Source: Trichormus sp. M33_DOE_039
GTDB taxonomy: Bacteria; Cyanobacteriota; Cyanobacteriia; Cyanobacteriales; Nostocaceae
Direction of reading: 5' to 3'
Length of the DNA: 64,000 nucleotides
Assembly (NCBI GenBank): GCA_015296085.1
Contig: DVDT01000007.1
Location: 31,404 to 95,403, forward strand
Both the position numbers and the translations under genes were made by a program. The first letter of the stretch is position 1; the number at the start of each line of letters is the position of its first letter. Below, piece by piece: positions 1 to 9,962 of this stretch. The notes beneath the pieces are model-generated. The model saw only the letters and a program-made list of their open reading frames with translations, ran no database searches and was not told the DNA's origin.

Positions 1-18
1 GCAACGTCTCTACATATT

Positions 19-43
19 CCCCATTCCCTTGTAGGGAATGGGG
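19..43. repeat. Perfect 10-bp inverted repeat, possible terminator
   Basis: CCCCATTCCC and GGGAATGGGG flank a 5-nt loop. It lies downstream of the WD40 gene stop (minus strand) and could end that transcript. There is no long T run next to it, so it may equally be a dispersed palindrome. Confidence 0.5.
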
Positions 44-157
44 CTAGGGGGGTTAGGTTTTTAGATTTTGATGTTAGCAATAATACTTTTTAAACATCCA
101 CTTACTTTTTCAGGAAGTAAGTAACGCAAATGTCCATCAATTGAATATTCGGATTCC

Positions 158-2497
158 TTAGTTTATTTTATCTATCTGCCAAATTTTGATGGTTTGATCA
201 GAACTGCCACTAGCAAGAATCTTACCATCAAGACTCAAAGAAATAGAGTTAACGGTTTCTGAATGTCCAATTAAAGTTTGTATGGCTTCGCAGGTAGAAA
301 TACGCCAAATTTTAATAGTTGTATCTGCACTACTACTAAATAGAGTTTGTCCATCAGGACTGATGGCTAAGGATGTGATTTCTTCGGTGTGTTCAGTTAA
401 GGTGTACAGCAGTTTACCTGTAACTAAATGCCAAATTTTGATGGTTGAGTCAGCACTACCACTAAATAATAACTGTCCATCAGGACTTATGGCGATCGCT
501 TTGACATCACCAGCATGACCAATCAGGGTGCGTAAAGGGTCGCCTGTGCGGGGATTCCATAGTCGGATTTTGGTGTCAGAACTCCCACTAGCGAGGATTG
601 TACCATCGGGACTGATAGCTATGGCGTGAACAGCTGATGAGTGCCAAAGGGTGCAAATGCGATCGCCTTTGTGTAAATTCCAAAGTTTGATTTTGTTACT
701 ACCACTGGCTAAAATCTGCCCATCTGGACTAATAACCACAACATTGACTGGTTTTTGATGTCCTAGCAGGGTATGAACAAGTTTACCTGTCTTTAAATCC
801 CACACTTTGACATTACTTCTGGGGTGTTCACAACTCCCCACAGCCAAAAAATCACCGTTAGGACTAACAGCGACTGATGAAACTTCTCCTAAATTCCCGG
901 CTATGGTTTTAATGAAGTTGCCATCATTAATATTCCAGACGTTGATATTCTGGTCTGTACAACCACTGACTAACACCTCACCTTCAGGACTAATCGCTAC
1001 AGATGTGACTTTACCAGAATGTCCTGTGAGGGTATAACCTAAGCTGGGAGCTTCTAAAGCTCGCTTATGCTTCAGATGTGCGATCGCTGCTAATAGTTTC
1101 TCAACATCTAGAATACTTTGTCTATCGTTGACGGTGAGAAAATATTCCTGCAATTTGTGTAAATAGTCCTCATCTTCAATTCTGATGGCTGATTGCATAG
1201 CTTCTAGAGGACGAGCGAATTCCTGGAGTGAGACTTGATGCAAATCTAACCAAGTATTGATGGAGTATTCTACCTGTTCCTGTGACCATGTGCGATCGGG
1301 CAAATGCACTAAACTCTGAGCTAGTTGTAATGCTAATTCTGGAATCCAGTAAAGTCGCTCTTTTTCTAAAGCTTGGTAAATTTGCTGGTAACTGGTGACA
1401 AAGGCTTGTACCGATTGGAAATCAAAATTGTCTTTGAGTAAGGTAGATAGTAACTCTGGCAGTAAAGGTGGTACATCATAATGCACCAAATGATAAATAT
1501 CCGCTATCCATGCAGCTACCAGACTATGACAAGTTATTAATACTTGGCAAAGCTGCTCGAAATCTTGATGATTAACTTGATATTTTAAATCTAACTTACT
1601 AATATCAATTCCTTGGGCTTGCCATTTCTCTGCTTTCTCTAAAATGGCTAAATTAACGACATTATCTTTACCTAATAGGTTAATTGCTGTAATATCTTCC
1701 CCTAAAGCTAATAAATCATCGCGGATTTTTTTCCATTCTAAAGCTCGATTTTTAGCTGATTGTTGCAGAATTTCTTTATAGGGTATACGAGAAATAGTTT
1801 TATAGTAATAATTTGTTTGACCTAAACCCCAATAAGCAATGCGAAAATTTACATAATCTCCATCATTTTCTGATTCTAAAATCAAAATTGGCTCTGTTTT
1901 GAGCATCCCAAACAAAGCTTTGATACTAGATTCACTATGAAAACGTTTGCTATCCCAAGCTCCTGCTAAAAATTCTGTTGGTCTGATGGGATTGTGGAGG
2001 GAATAATATTGATTGATAAACGATCTGATTCCTTCCGCTAACATTGTTTCTATCCCAGCCGCTTCGTCTGTTTGCTGGTTAAATTCATCAAATTTGACTT
2101 GCGGAGGTGCTAAGAAAATTTTGAGTGGTGTGCGTCCCGAATCAATATGAGATTCTAAAATTTGCGAAGGATATAGTCTTAAAGGCCAGCTATCGAGAAT
2201 TTTATTGACTTCTGGTAATTTGAGAGCGGTATCCCTTTCTTGTTTAGCTACTTCTAATTGCGTTTCGCGCTGATAAACAGATAATTGCTTTTGTAAAAGC
2301 TTTTCTTGCTCAAATCCTGGTTCTCCACTTTTTTTGGGTTTGACAGTATCAGCAATTTCAATAAACGCTTGAATTGCTTGAGGGAATTGGTATTTAGTTA
2401 TGTCCAGACTTTCTTCGGTTCTCTTGTTGACCAGATTAACAATTATAGGTGCAAATTCTACAACTAATTGAATTAGTAGCCTTAAGCCTTGCTCCAT
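158..2497 (-). CDS. WD40 repeat protein with uncharacterised N-terminal region
   Basis: 779 residues. The last ~290 residues hold seven WD40 units, each with a GH...SPDG...SGS core and a terminal IKxW/VKVW motif (NINVWN, NVKVWD, KIKLWN, KIRLWN, then three TIKIW), enough for one closed seven-bladed beta-propeller. The first ~490 residues match no family I recognise. They begin with a hydrophobic helix (about residues 5-24), then a charged coiled-coil-like stretch rich in E, K and Q (about 60-95). No kinase, NACHT or protease motif is visible. The ATG is preceded by AGGA about 12 nt upstream. The propeller probably serves as a protein-binding scaffold; the role is unknown. Transcribed alone, with ~390 bp of non-coding DNA upstream. 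Confidence 0.85.
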   Translation of the reverse strand: MEQGLRLLIQLVVEFAPIIVNLVNKRTEESLDITKYQFPQAIQAFIEIADTVKPKKSGEPGFEQEKLLQKQLSVYQRETQLEVAKQERDTALKLPEVNKILDSWPLRLYPSQILESHIDSGRTPLKIFLAPPQVKFDEFNQQTDEAAGIETMLAEGIRSFINQYYSLHNPIRPTEFLAGAWDSKRFHSESSIKALFGMLKTEPILILESENDGDYVNFRIAYWGLGQTNYYYKTISRIPYKEILQQSAKNRALEWKKIRDDLLALGEDITAINLLGKDNVVNLAILEKAEKWQAQGIDISKLDLKYQVNHQDFEQLCQVLITCHSLVAAWIADIYHLVHYDVPPLLPELLSTLLKDNFDFQSVQAFVTSYQQIYQALEKERLYWIPELALQLAQSLVHLPDRTWSQEQVEYSINTWLDLHQVSLQEFARPLEAMQSAIRIEDEDYLHKLQEYFLTVNDRQSILDVEKLLAAIAHLKHKRALEAPSLGYTLTGHSGKVTSVAISPEGEVLVSGCTDQNINVWNINDGNFIKTIAGNLGEVSSVAVSPNGDFLAVGSCEHPRSNVKVWDLKTGKLVHTLLGHQKPVNVVVISPDGQILASGSNKIKLWNLHKGDRICTLWHSSAVHAIAISPDGTILASGSSDTKIRLWNPRTGDPLRTLIGHAGDVKAIAISPDGQLLFSGSADSTIKIWHLVTGKLLYTLTEHTEEITSLAISPDGQTLFSSSADTTIKIWRISTCEAIQTLIGHSETVNSISLSLDGKILASGSSDQTIKIWQIDKIN

Positions 2498-2706
2498 AAG
2501 GAGATTCCTGTTAAATCACTCATTTTCATGCTTCGCTTTCAACCTCAGTATTAGTTAGTCAGTAGACATAACCGATACTATCTATTACACTTGCAATAAT
2601 TTTGCCATCTATCTAAAGTTACCCCTAGATATGGCCTATCCTACTACTTGTGGGAGTCTTTGTGCCATAAGAGTTAATTCTCAAAAAATTAGATTCACAA
2701 AAAAAA
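2498..2706. other. Intergenic region, promoter side of the WD40 gene
   Basis: AT-rich DNA between the WD40 gene and the terminator of the next gene. No ORF or clear operator seen. Confidence 0.5.
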
Positions 2707-2740
2707 GAGAAAGATAGAGCATTTGCTTTTGATCTTTCTC
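2707..2740 (-). terminator. Rho-independent terminator of the small exported protein gene
   Basis: A 9-bp stem (GAGAAAGAT / ATCTTTCTC) with a 16-nt loop. Read on the minus strand it is followed by a run of eight T, fitting termination of the gene at 2887-3276. Confidence 0.7.
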
Positions 2741-2886
2741 TTAAGTTAATTAAAAGCTAATTTTTCCCGACTAGGAATGATTTAAATGAGATTTCGATTA
2801 ACCTTGATAATTGGAAATAGCTGGGATCAATAAAGATACTAAGGGCTTACTTTTGTCAATAACGAAGCAACATTGATAGTAGACAA

Positions 2887-3276
2887 TTAAAATCGAATTC
2901 CTAACTGTCCATTGACTCCTCGTACAGAATTGTAACCAGCACCAACAAAGATGCGATCGCTCGCCTTGACCTGCACACCACCAGACAAAGCTACACCTTT
3001 ATCTTCAGAATAATATCCCACGCCCACATAAGGGGAAATTACTGGCAAACTGAGAAATTTCAGGACATCTACGCCTGTCGCACCATCTTCACCTGTACCC
3101 AACTCTACACCCAAATCTAACGCCCTCGCTCCCACAGCATAGGTTGTATCCCCATCTTTAGCACCGACCGAAACCCAAGGTTGAGGGATGATTTGCGCCG
3201 TCACTGGGCGGGGAGCAAATAAAGCTAAACATCCAATTGATGTGATGATGGATTTGATGATAATCGCTCTGTTCAT
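2887..3276 (-). CDS. Small exported, possibly outer-membrane barrel-like protein
   Basis: 129 residues. The N-terminus is a signal peptide: a short positive start, a hydrophobic core (about residues 6-22) and an A-x-A-like site at VTAQ. The mature part is rich in Gly and Val with alternating hydrophobic residues (YVGVGYYSED, VFVGAGYNSV-type strands) and ends in GIRF, a C-terminal Phe as favoured by the outer-membrane assembly machinery. It is short for a porin, so it may form a small barrel or be a secreted protein. No named family recognised. Its own terminator lies downstream. Confidence 0.7.
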   Translation of the reverse strand: MNRAIIIKSIITSIGCLALFAPRPVTAQIIPQPWVSVGAKDGDTTYAVGARALDLGVELGTGEDGATGVDVLKFLSLPVISPYVGVGYYSEDKGVALSGGVQVKASDRIFVGAGYNSVRGVNGQLGIRF

Positions 3277-3395
3277 GCTTCTTCCTCAACACTACTTAGC
3301 CATTTGGTACAAGGGAGTGACTAACTTGGATGTACAAAAGTTTCTCAGTTTTGCAGAACAGAATACGGTTTTTGGTAGAGTTCACTAAAGAATAA

Positions 3396-5717
3396 TTAGT
3401 CTAGTTTTTGCAACTGCGCTACCCTAGGGTCAATAATTTTTTGTCCTAAGCTGTCAAATTTAATGGCTACAGAAACTTTACTACCTGCACCGAAAACGTG
3501 AGTTATTTCACCAATCCCAAAGGTTTTATGTAATACTCTATCTCCTACTTGCCAATTGGCTGTAGTTGTTTGTTTACCATTGGTTTGATTAGTCTTAGTG
3601 TAAGTTTGTCGAGTTGTCCCCGGATGCGCTAATAATTCTGGGGGTAATTCGTCAAGAAATTGCGATCGCAATGCGGGTTCACGTGAACCATATAAACGGC
3701 GTTCCCGTGCGAAAGATAAATGTAGTCTTTCTTGAGCGCGGGTAATTCCCACGTAACACAGGCGACGTTCTTCTTCCAAGGAGGCTGGGTCATTCATGGA
3801 ACGATAATTGGGGAATAATCCCTGTTCTAATCCCACCAAAAAGACTACAGGAAACTCCAACCCTTTAGAAGCGTGTAAGGTCATCAAAGAAACGGCTGTC
3901 TGTCCTTCTTTTAAATTATCTAAATCAGAACTGAGGGCGGTACTTTGCAAAAATGCTGTTAAAGAAACGTCTTCATTCTCTTCTTGAAATTGCAGTACAG
4001 CATTATAAAGTTCCTGGACGTTTTGGATTCTGTCTTCGGCTTCATCTGTACCTTGACTTTGCAAATCCTGCACGTAACTAGAATCTTCTAAAATCCCCAT
4101 GACTAATTCTGAAACTGGGACATTAGCGATTTCATTTTGCCAACGACTAATCATTTGAGCAAAGTTATTTACAGATTTGGCAGAACGTCCAGCTAAAGTA
4201 TTAACTGAGGTTTCATCACTCAATATTTCCCACAGAGTTGTGTTTAATTGTTGAGAAGCATTAATTAAATTATCAATTGTGGCTTTCCCAATTCCTCGCC
4301 GGGGTGTATTGATCACTCGTAATAAACTCACCGTATCTGCTGGGTTGGCTATCGCTCTTAAATAAGCTAAAACATCTTTAATTTCTTTGCGGTCATAAAA
4401 CTTCATCCCTCCTACAACTGTATAGGGAATTTGATTCCTAACTAATAATTCTTCAAATGGTCGAGATTGAGCATTAGTACGATACAAAATCGCAAAACTG
4501 CCCCAATCCAATTCAGGATTTTGGTGTTCTAAAGTGCGGATTTGTCTAATAACAAAATCAGCCTCCGCTAGTTCATCGTCTGCTTTATAACAATAAATCT
4601 GCTCGCCTGCTCCCCTTGTTGGCTTGAGGACTTTATCAATCCGTTGGGTGTTATTTTCAATTAATTCATTAGCAGCTTGCAGAATATTTTCACAAGAGCG
4701 ATAGTTCTCTTCTAACTTCACCATTGTGCGGGTGTCTTCATCTGGCAAACCATCACCAAAATCTTGCTGAAATTCTAGCAAAATTGTAAAGTCTGCCATT
4801 CTAAAACTGTAAATTGATTGGTCGGCATCACCCACTACAAACACCGAGCGATTTTGCCAATTCCAGTCACTCTTATTATTTTCACCGTTAGTTCCGAGTA
4901 GGCGAATCAAATCATATTGTGTGCGGTTAGTATCTTGATATTCATCAACCAGAATATGGCAAAATTTGCGATGCCAATAACCTAAAATCTGCTCATTTTG
5001 TTGAAATAACCTCGTAGGCACAAGAATTAAATCATCAAAATCGAGGGCATTATTTTCTGCTAATTTATCTTGATAACGGTTATAGACATCAGCAATTACG
5101 CGTCCACGGTAATTAGGTTGGTCTTGTTCAAACTCTTGTGGTGATAAGCCTTGGTTTTTTGCATTACTGATGGCGTAACGTACGGAACGGGGTTCAAATT
5201 TTTTATCATCTAAATTTAATTGTTTGGTGACGATTTCTTTAATCAAACTCTGCACATCAGATTCATCAAAGATAGAAAAATTACGATCCCATTTTCTACC
5301 TTTTTCATCTTGGTATTTATCAATATCAAAGCGCAGAATTCGCGAAAATAAACTGTGGAAAGTACCACACCACAGGTCTTTAATAATAGTTTTATAAACG
5401 CGCGATCGCAGTTTAGTTTGTTCGTATTCTGGCAGTAAATCTAACCGTTGACCATGTTCTGTCATGGCTAACTGTTCAGCAAATAGCTTCTGAATCCGTT
5501 CTTTCATTTCCCGTGCGGCTTTATTCGTAAAAGTTACCGCTAGAATATTTTCCGGTGCAACACGGTGTTTCAGAATTAAGTTAGCAATTCGGTAAGTTAA
5601 AGCGCGCGTTTTACCAGAACCCGCACCAGCCACAACTAACAAAGGGCCGCAGTAATGTTCCACGGCTTGGCGTTGGCTGGGGTTTAAGTGGCTAATAAAG
5701 TCAATAGTTGTAGTCAT
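3396..5717 (-). CDS. pcrA: UvrD/PcrA-type ATP-dependent DNA helicase
   Basis: A superfamily 1A 3'-5' helicase for DNA repair and replication. From the chosen ATG (5717) it has 773 residues. Q-motif LNPSQRQAV is near residue 11, Walker A GAGSGKT near 31, Walker B/DEYQDTN near 265, GDADQSIYSFR (motif III) after it, and LMTLHASKGLEFPVVF plus VGITRAQERL (motifs V, VI) near 565-640. A C-terminal Tudor-like region (GDRVLHKTFGIGEITHVFG) is typical of PcrA. An upstream in-frame ATG at 5771 would add an 18-residue His/Ala/Thr-rich tail that looks like translated repeat DNA, so the MTTTIDF start is preferred. Confidence 0.95.
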   Translation of the reverse strand: MTTTIDFISHLNPSQRQAVEHYCGPLLVVAGAGSGKTRALTYRIANLILKHRVAPENILAVTFTNKAAREMKERIQKLFAEQLAMTEHGQRLDLLPEYEQTKLRSRVYKTIIKDLWCGTFHSLFSRILRFDIDKYQDEKGRKWDRNFSIFDESDVQSLIKEIVTKQLNLDDKKFEPRSVRYAISNAKNQGLSPQEFEQDQPNYRGRVIADVYNRYQDKLAENNALDFDDLILVPTRLFQQNEQILGYWHRKFCHILVDEYQDTNRTQYDLIRLLGTNGENNKSDWNWQNRSVFVVGDADQSIYSFRMADFTILLEFQQDFGDGLPDEDTRTMVKLEENYRSCENILQAANELIENNTQRIDKVLKPTRGAGEQIYCYKADDELAEADFVIRQIRTLEHQNPELDWGSFAILYRTNAQSRPFEELLVRNQIPYTVVGGMKFYDRKEIKDVLAYLRAIANPADTVSLLRVINTPRRGIGKATIDNLINASQQLNTTLWEILSDETSVNTLAGRSAKSVNNFAQMISRWQNEIANVPVSELVMGILEDSSYVQDLQSQGTDEAEDRIQNVQELYNAVLQFQEENEDVSLTAFLQSTALSSDLDNLKEGQTAVSLMTLHASKGLEFPVVFLVGLEQGLFPNYRSMNDPASLEEERRLCYVGITRAQERLHLSFARERRLYGSREPALRSQFLDELPPELLAHPGTTRQTYTKTNQTNGKQTTTANWQVGDRVLHKTFGIGEITHVFGAGSKVSVAIKFDSLGQKIIDPRVAQLQKLD

Positions 5718-5840
5718 GGTGTGAGTATGGGCGTGGGCATGGGGCTTAAAAATACAAAAGTCAAAATTCAAAAGTTAAAAGATTCTTTTCTTTTGCCTTT
5801 TAACTTTTACCTTTTTACTTTTTTGTTCCCAATCCCTAGT

Positions 5841-7556
5841 TTACTCCTGCACTGTCAATGGTAGATGTACTGTAAACGTAGAACCAATTCCTATCTGACT
5901 TTGCACCAAAATTTCCCCACCCATCATTTGACAAAAGTGGCGACTGATAGCTAATCCCAGTCCTGTACCACCATACTTTTTAGTGGTGGAAGTATCACCT
6001 TGGATAAACGGTTGGAATAGCTGTTGTTGTTGTGTGGGAGACATCCCAATTCCTGTATCGCTCACAGTGAAAGTAATCATTCCCAAAGGAGCTTCCGGTG
6101 AAAAGTCTTGTCTATCATTTTTCACAGTAAGCTTGATTTTGCCGTTAGTAGTAAATTTAGCAGCGTTACTTAATAGATTTAACAATACTTGTCTCATCCT
6201 AGTTTGATCGGCATACATTGTGCCTAAGTGCGAGTCACAATGGACTTCTAACACATTGCCATTTTTTTCTATGGCTGATTTGACTGTGAGGACAACGTTA
6301 TTAATTAACGTCATAATCTCAAATGTCTCTGGGTAGAGAGTCATTTTCTCGGCTTCAATTTTTGATAAGTCGAGGATGTCGTTAATTAGTTCTAGTAAAT
6401 GTCTCCCTGCCGAGTTGATGGTTTCTAAATCAGTGATAAATTCTGTTGATAAGTTGAGGTCAGTTGCATCATCTTGTAGTAGTTGGCTTAAACCTATGAC
6501 TGCATTTAAAGGTGTGCGTAACTCGTGACTGACGTTAGCCAAAAATCTACTTTTGGCTTTGCTGGCGGCTTCGGCTAGTTCTTTGGCTTGTTCTAGTTCT
6601 TTAGTTCGTTCTGAGACTCTTTCAATCAGACGATTTAAAGATTTTGCTAATAAGCCAATTTCGTCTTCGGTGGTGACAGGTGCGCGTAAATCAAAGTTGT
6701 GTTTGCGGGCGACTTGTTCGGCGACTTGGGTAACTATGATCACTGGTTCGGCGATCGCACGACTGGTGCGCCATGCGATAATGGCGGCGATCGCTACTGA
6801 CACCAGCATACTCACCATCACAATTAATCTCTCTACCCCTTTAGCCTGTTCTACATCATTTTGTCTCCTCTGTTCCTGATCTTGTGCTGTTCGTAAAATG
6901 TTGCTTAATTTTTCTGATAGCTGGTCTAGCTGCATAGCCGTTTGACCACGCATAATTTTTAATAGCTTGTCTCTTGTTACAGACACCTGCTGTCGATTAC
7001 TTTCCCTTAAGACAGTCTCTATTTGGGTAACGTAAGATTTCAAGTAGTAGGCATAATCTTGCAACAAAGCCTGTAAGTTAGCACTAGTTGCAGCTAACTT
7101 TTGATTAGGTCTGCTAGCAATAAATTTGTCAATTTTTAGCTCTAATTTCTTGGCTCTCTCTACGTTTTGTAAAAATTCGGCTTGTTTTTCTGGCAGTCGT
7201 TGCGGGTCTTCTAGAAAGGCCGCCAGATTAGAACTATGCAGTTGTGCATTGATCACTGCATCTTTATAATCACTTAATAGTTGCCGTTGCTCTTGAGCTT
7301 GGTTAAATTGTCTGATTTCCCTCCCACGATAGTAATTGGCAATAACTAATCCCGTGAGTGAGCCGAAAAAGCCAATGCCAATCGCCACAAAATAACCATA
7401 GCCAATTTTTTGATGTATGCGCCAAGAACTAGCTTTGAGTTTCCCGCGTGAGGGAAATTCTATAGTTGGGAGTTCATCGTTGGTGGATGTCTCTTCTACA
7501 GGCACTTTTTCGCTTTCTAAACTGCTTGCCATAGGGATTGGCTGTTGAGTTTGCAT
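5841..7556 (-). CDS. Membrane-bound hybrid-less sensor histidine kinase
   Basis: 571 residues. A cytosolic leader (~1-48) is followed by TM1 (~50-72), a mostly helical sensor region (~75-240), TM2 (~243-263), a HAMP linker (~265-320) with a coiled coil, then HisKA with the phospho-acceptor box [19 protein letters not shown] (~335-355). The HATPase part carries N box [15 protein letters not shown]1 DTGIGM and G2 [10 protein letters not shown]. No receiver domain is fused and no response regulator is encoded nearby, so its partner is elsewhere. The helical sensor resembles a four-helix-bundle or CHASE3-like module. Signal unknown. Confidence 0.93.
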   Translation of the reverse strand: MQTQQPIPMASSLESEKVPVEETSTNDELPTIEFPSRGKLKASSWRIHQKIGYGYFVAIGIGFFGSLTGLVIANYYRGREIRQFNQAQEQRQLLSDYKDAVINAQLHSSNLAAFLEDPQRLPEKQAEFLQNVERAKKLELKIDKFIASRPNQKLAATSANLQALLQDYAYYLKSYVTQIETVLRESNRQQVSVTRDKLLKIMRGQTAMQLDQLSEKLSNILRTAQDQEQRRQNDVEQAKGVERLIVMVSMLVSVAIAAIIAWRTSRAIAEPVIIVTQVAEQVARKHNFDLRAPVTTEDEIGLLAKSLNRLIERVSERTKELEQAKELAEAASKAKSRFLANVSHELRTPLNAVIGLSQLLQDDATDLNLSTEFITDLETINSAGRHLLELINDILDLSKIEAEKMTLYPETFEIMTLINNVVLTVKSAIEKNGNVLEVHCDSHLGTMYADQTRMRQVLLNLLSNAAKFTTNGKIKLTVKNDRQDFSPEAPLGMITFTVSDTGIGMSPTQQQQLFQPFIQGDTSTTKKYGGTGLGLAISRHFCQMMGGEILVQSQIGIGSTFTVHLPLTVQE

Positions 7557-8241
7557 CCCTCAAATCTCCTTATACCTCCCCCAACAATCATCAGGTAAGT
7601 CTTACTTATACAATCACTGCCAATATTGATCAATACTTCAAATTATCTTCTTTGATTCAGAAATACAATAAAGTGCTTCTCGATAATTGGCACGACTTCC
7701 TGACATCTAAATAGTTTTGATACGAATTTTTACACGAATATTTGCTTGTATATGCAATATTGTGTTTAATCAGTTGGCAGTTGACTAAATCTAATTTTTC
7801 TGAGAGCTAGTTGTCTTTTCCTCTATTGACGAGATTTTAAATATTGACAGAATGGTGATACTTTACTCTAACCCATTTCTTTTATCTCCTGGCTAATGTC
7901 TGAGTAGTTCCCTCAAGCACTTTTGTTAAACCCAATTTCTATCTTAGATACTGATTATCTAAGATGCACCGAAATCCAAGTGGGCTATTTTACTTTACGG
8001 GGACTTTTAACTAATTCAGCACAGGAAGACTTAATATCAAACACAAATAGGGAACTTTTCTCTCAACTGCTTTTACTCTAGAGTGTAAGACTAGCTTGAC
8101 TCAGGAACAAGAGCAAAATTTTTTTCGATGTACAACCCGCCCTATTGATGATACAGCAAATAATATCACCATATACTCAATTTTTTTTGGAGGAATTTTA
8201 CGGTTGATATCGTTGTCAAACTCAACATCATAGACTGAGAA
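7557..8241. other. Long gene-free interval upstream of the histidine kinase
   Basis: About 690 bp with no supported ORF on either strand. It should hold the kinase promoter. The only marked structure is the palindrome at 7941-7965. Confidence 0.5.
7941..7965. repeat. Perfect 10-bp inverted repeat
   Basis: ATCTTAGATA and TATCTAAGAT flank a 5-nt loop (CTGAT). No T tract follows, so an operator or dispersed palindrome is as likely as a terminator. Confidence 0.5.
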
Positions 8242-8276
8242 AACCCTCTGCCCAGAACGTTACTCAGCAGAGGGTT
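8242..8276 (-). terminator. Rho-independent terminator of metK
   Basis: 10-bp stem AACCCTCTGC / GCAGAGGGTT. On the minus strand the stem runs into TTTTC, 43 nt after the metK stop codon. Confidence 0.75.
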
Positions 8277-8318
8277 GATTAGCAATTGTTTAAATCTTTT
8301 CTTCAGTAGTATTGTGAT

Positions 8319-9593
8319 CTACTTTAAAGCCTGAGCGATCGCAGCTGACATGGCGTGGCTCGCTGCTTGCTTCAAGAATTCTGCCTTATCGGTGCGTTCC
8401 CAAGGCAAGTCTAAATCGTTACGACCAAAGTGACCGTAAGCCGCGACGTCCTGATAAAAACGTCCGCCTCTTTCACTTGGTAGGTTACGTAAGTTGAAGG
8501 CATGAATAATCCCAGCTGGGCGTAGTTCAAAGTTGTGTTTCACTAATTCCAGCAGGGTTTCATCATCGACTGTACCAGTGCCGAAGGTATCCAGGAAAAT
8601 ACTTACAGGTCGTGCTACACCGATGGCATAACTCAACTGTACTTCGCATTTTTCTGCTAACCCAGCCGCTACGATATTTTTTGCTACATAGCGGGCTGCA
8701 TAAGCGGCAGAGCGGTCTACCTTAGTAGGGTCTTTACCAGAGAAAGCACCACCACCATGTCGTGAATAGCCACCATAGGTATCGACAATAATTTTGCGTC
8801 CCGTCAGACCAGAATCCCCTTGAGGCCCACCAATCACAAATTTGCCAGTAGGGTTGACAAGAAAGCGTGTTTCTTGATCTGGTTTAATTTCCAAGTCGCC
8901 AAACACAGGTTCAACCACAGCAGTCCATAAGTCTTGTTTGATTTTGGCTTGCACTGCGGCTTCATCAGTGATATTACCGATGGTAGCTGTGTGTTGGGTG
9001 GAAATCAGAATGGTATCAATACCGACAGGACGACCGTCTTCATAAATGACGGTGACTTGGGTTTTACCATCAGGACGTAAGTAGGACAAATCACCAGTTT
9101 TACGGACTGCGGCTAGTCGGCGAGCAATGCGGTGAGCTAAACTCACAGGCAAGGGCATCAATTCTGGGGTTTCGTTACAAGCAAAACCAAACATGATCCC
9201 TTGATCACCAGCTCCGATAGTATCAAATAGTTCATCACTATCTTGCTGGCGGGTTTCTTGGGCTGTGTTCACACCTTGAGCAATATCTGGTGATTGTTCA
9301 TCTAATGCAACAATCACACTGGTGCTGTTAGCAGAAAAGCCGTTATCTGCATCAATGTAACCAATTTCCGCGATTTTTTTGCGAGCCACATTGACATAAT
9401 TGACGTTGGCTTTGGTGGTGATTTCACCAGTAATTAACACTAAGCCAGTATTCACAACTACCTCAGCCGCAACTCTGCTAGAGGGGTCTTGTGTGAGTAA
9501 GGTGTCCAAAATCGTATCAGAAATCTGATCACAGATTTTATCAGGATGACCTTCGGTGACTGACTCGGAGGTAAAGAGGTAACGTCGGGACAA
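8319..9593 (-). CDS. metK: S-adenosylmethionine synthetase
   Basis: Makes S-adenosylmethionine from methionine and ATP. 424 residues, normal for cyanobacteria. Visible signatures are [12 protein letters not shown] near residue 16 (ATP/methionine site), [10 protein letters not shown] near 127 and the glycine loop [19 protein letters not shown] near 280. Translation starts at TTG: the codon at 9593 follows an excellent AGGAGG by 9 nt, and the encoded (M)[18 protein letters not shown] is the family's usual N-terminus. Monocistronic, with its own terminator; prk lies upstream on the same strand but has its own terminator too. Confidence 0.97.
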   Translation of the reverse strand: MSRRYLFTSESVTEGHPDKICDQISDTILDTLLTQDPSSRVAAEVVVNTGLVLITGEITTKANVNYVNVARKKIAEIGYIDADNGFSANSTSVIVALDEQSPDIAQGVNTAQETRQQDSDELFDTIGAGDQGIMFGFACNETPELMPLPVSLAHRIARRLAAVRKTGDLSYLRPDGKTQVTVIYEDGRPVGIDTILISTQHTATIGNITDEAAVQAKIKQDLWTAVVEPVFGDLEIKPDQETRFLVNPTGKFVIGGPQGDSGLTGRKIIVDTYGGYSRHGGGAFSGKDPTKVDRSAAYAARYVAKNIVAAGLAEKCEVQLSYAIGVARPVSIFLDTFGTGTVDDETLLELVKHNFELRPAGIIHAFNLRNLPSERGGRFYQDVAAYGHFGRNDLDLPWERTDKAEFLKQAASHAMSAAIAQALK

Positions 9594-9912
9594 TAGAGTA
9601 TTCCTCCTGTGAAAGTATTTTCACTGACCAAAATTTCAAACTTTAGTGCAGTTACTAATTACTGAAATCATAACAATATTGACACATTCAGTAGTTACTT
9701 TCCGTGAACTAGTTATAAAGAAGGTAAAAACCAAGAGTTGAGGTATTTAACCACACAGACAAGCAGGCGATGGACTTTACCTCGCCCTAGGCGATCGCTC
9801 ACCAGCGGTATTCTGTGAATAATCGCTCATTTTGTAAGCAAGATTACATTTTTACTAGGGAAATTACAGTAAGTTGTAGCTATATGTATAATTGCCCATA
9901 TATCTACAAAAA
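9594..9912. other. Intergenic region between prk terminator and metK
   Basis: Holds the metK leader with AGGAGG at about 9603-9608 and one HIP1 site (GCGATCGC near 9791). No SAM-riboswitch-like structure was recognised by eye. Confidence 0.5.
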
Positions 9913-9936
9913 AAGGGGTACGTAAAAGTACCCCTT
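9913..9936 (-). terminator. Rho-independent terminator of prk
   Basis: 9-bp stem AAGGGGTAC / GTACCCCTT with a 6-nt loop, followed on the minus strand by an uninterrupted T run. A textbook terminator 26 nt past the prk stop. Confidence 0.85.
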
Positions 9937-9962
9937 CAATTTTTGACACAAACACTGCTGTT

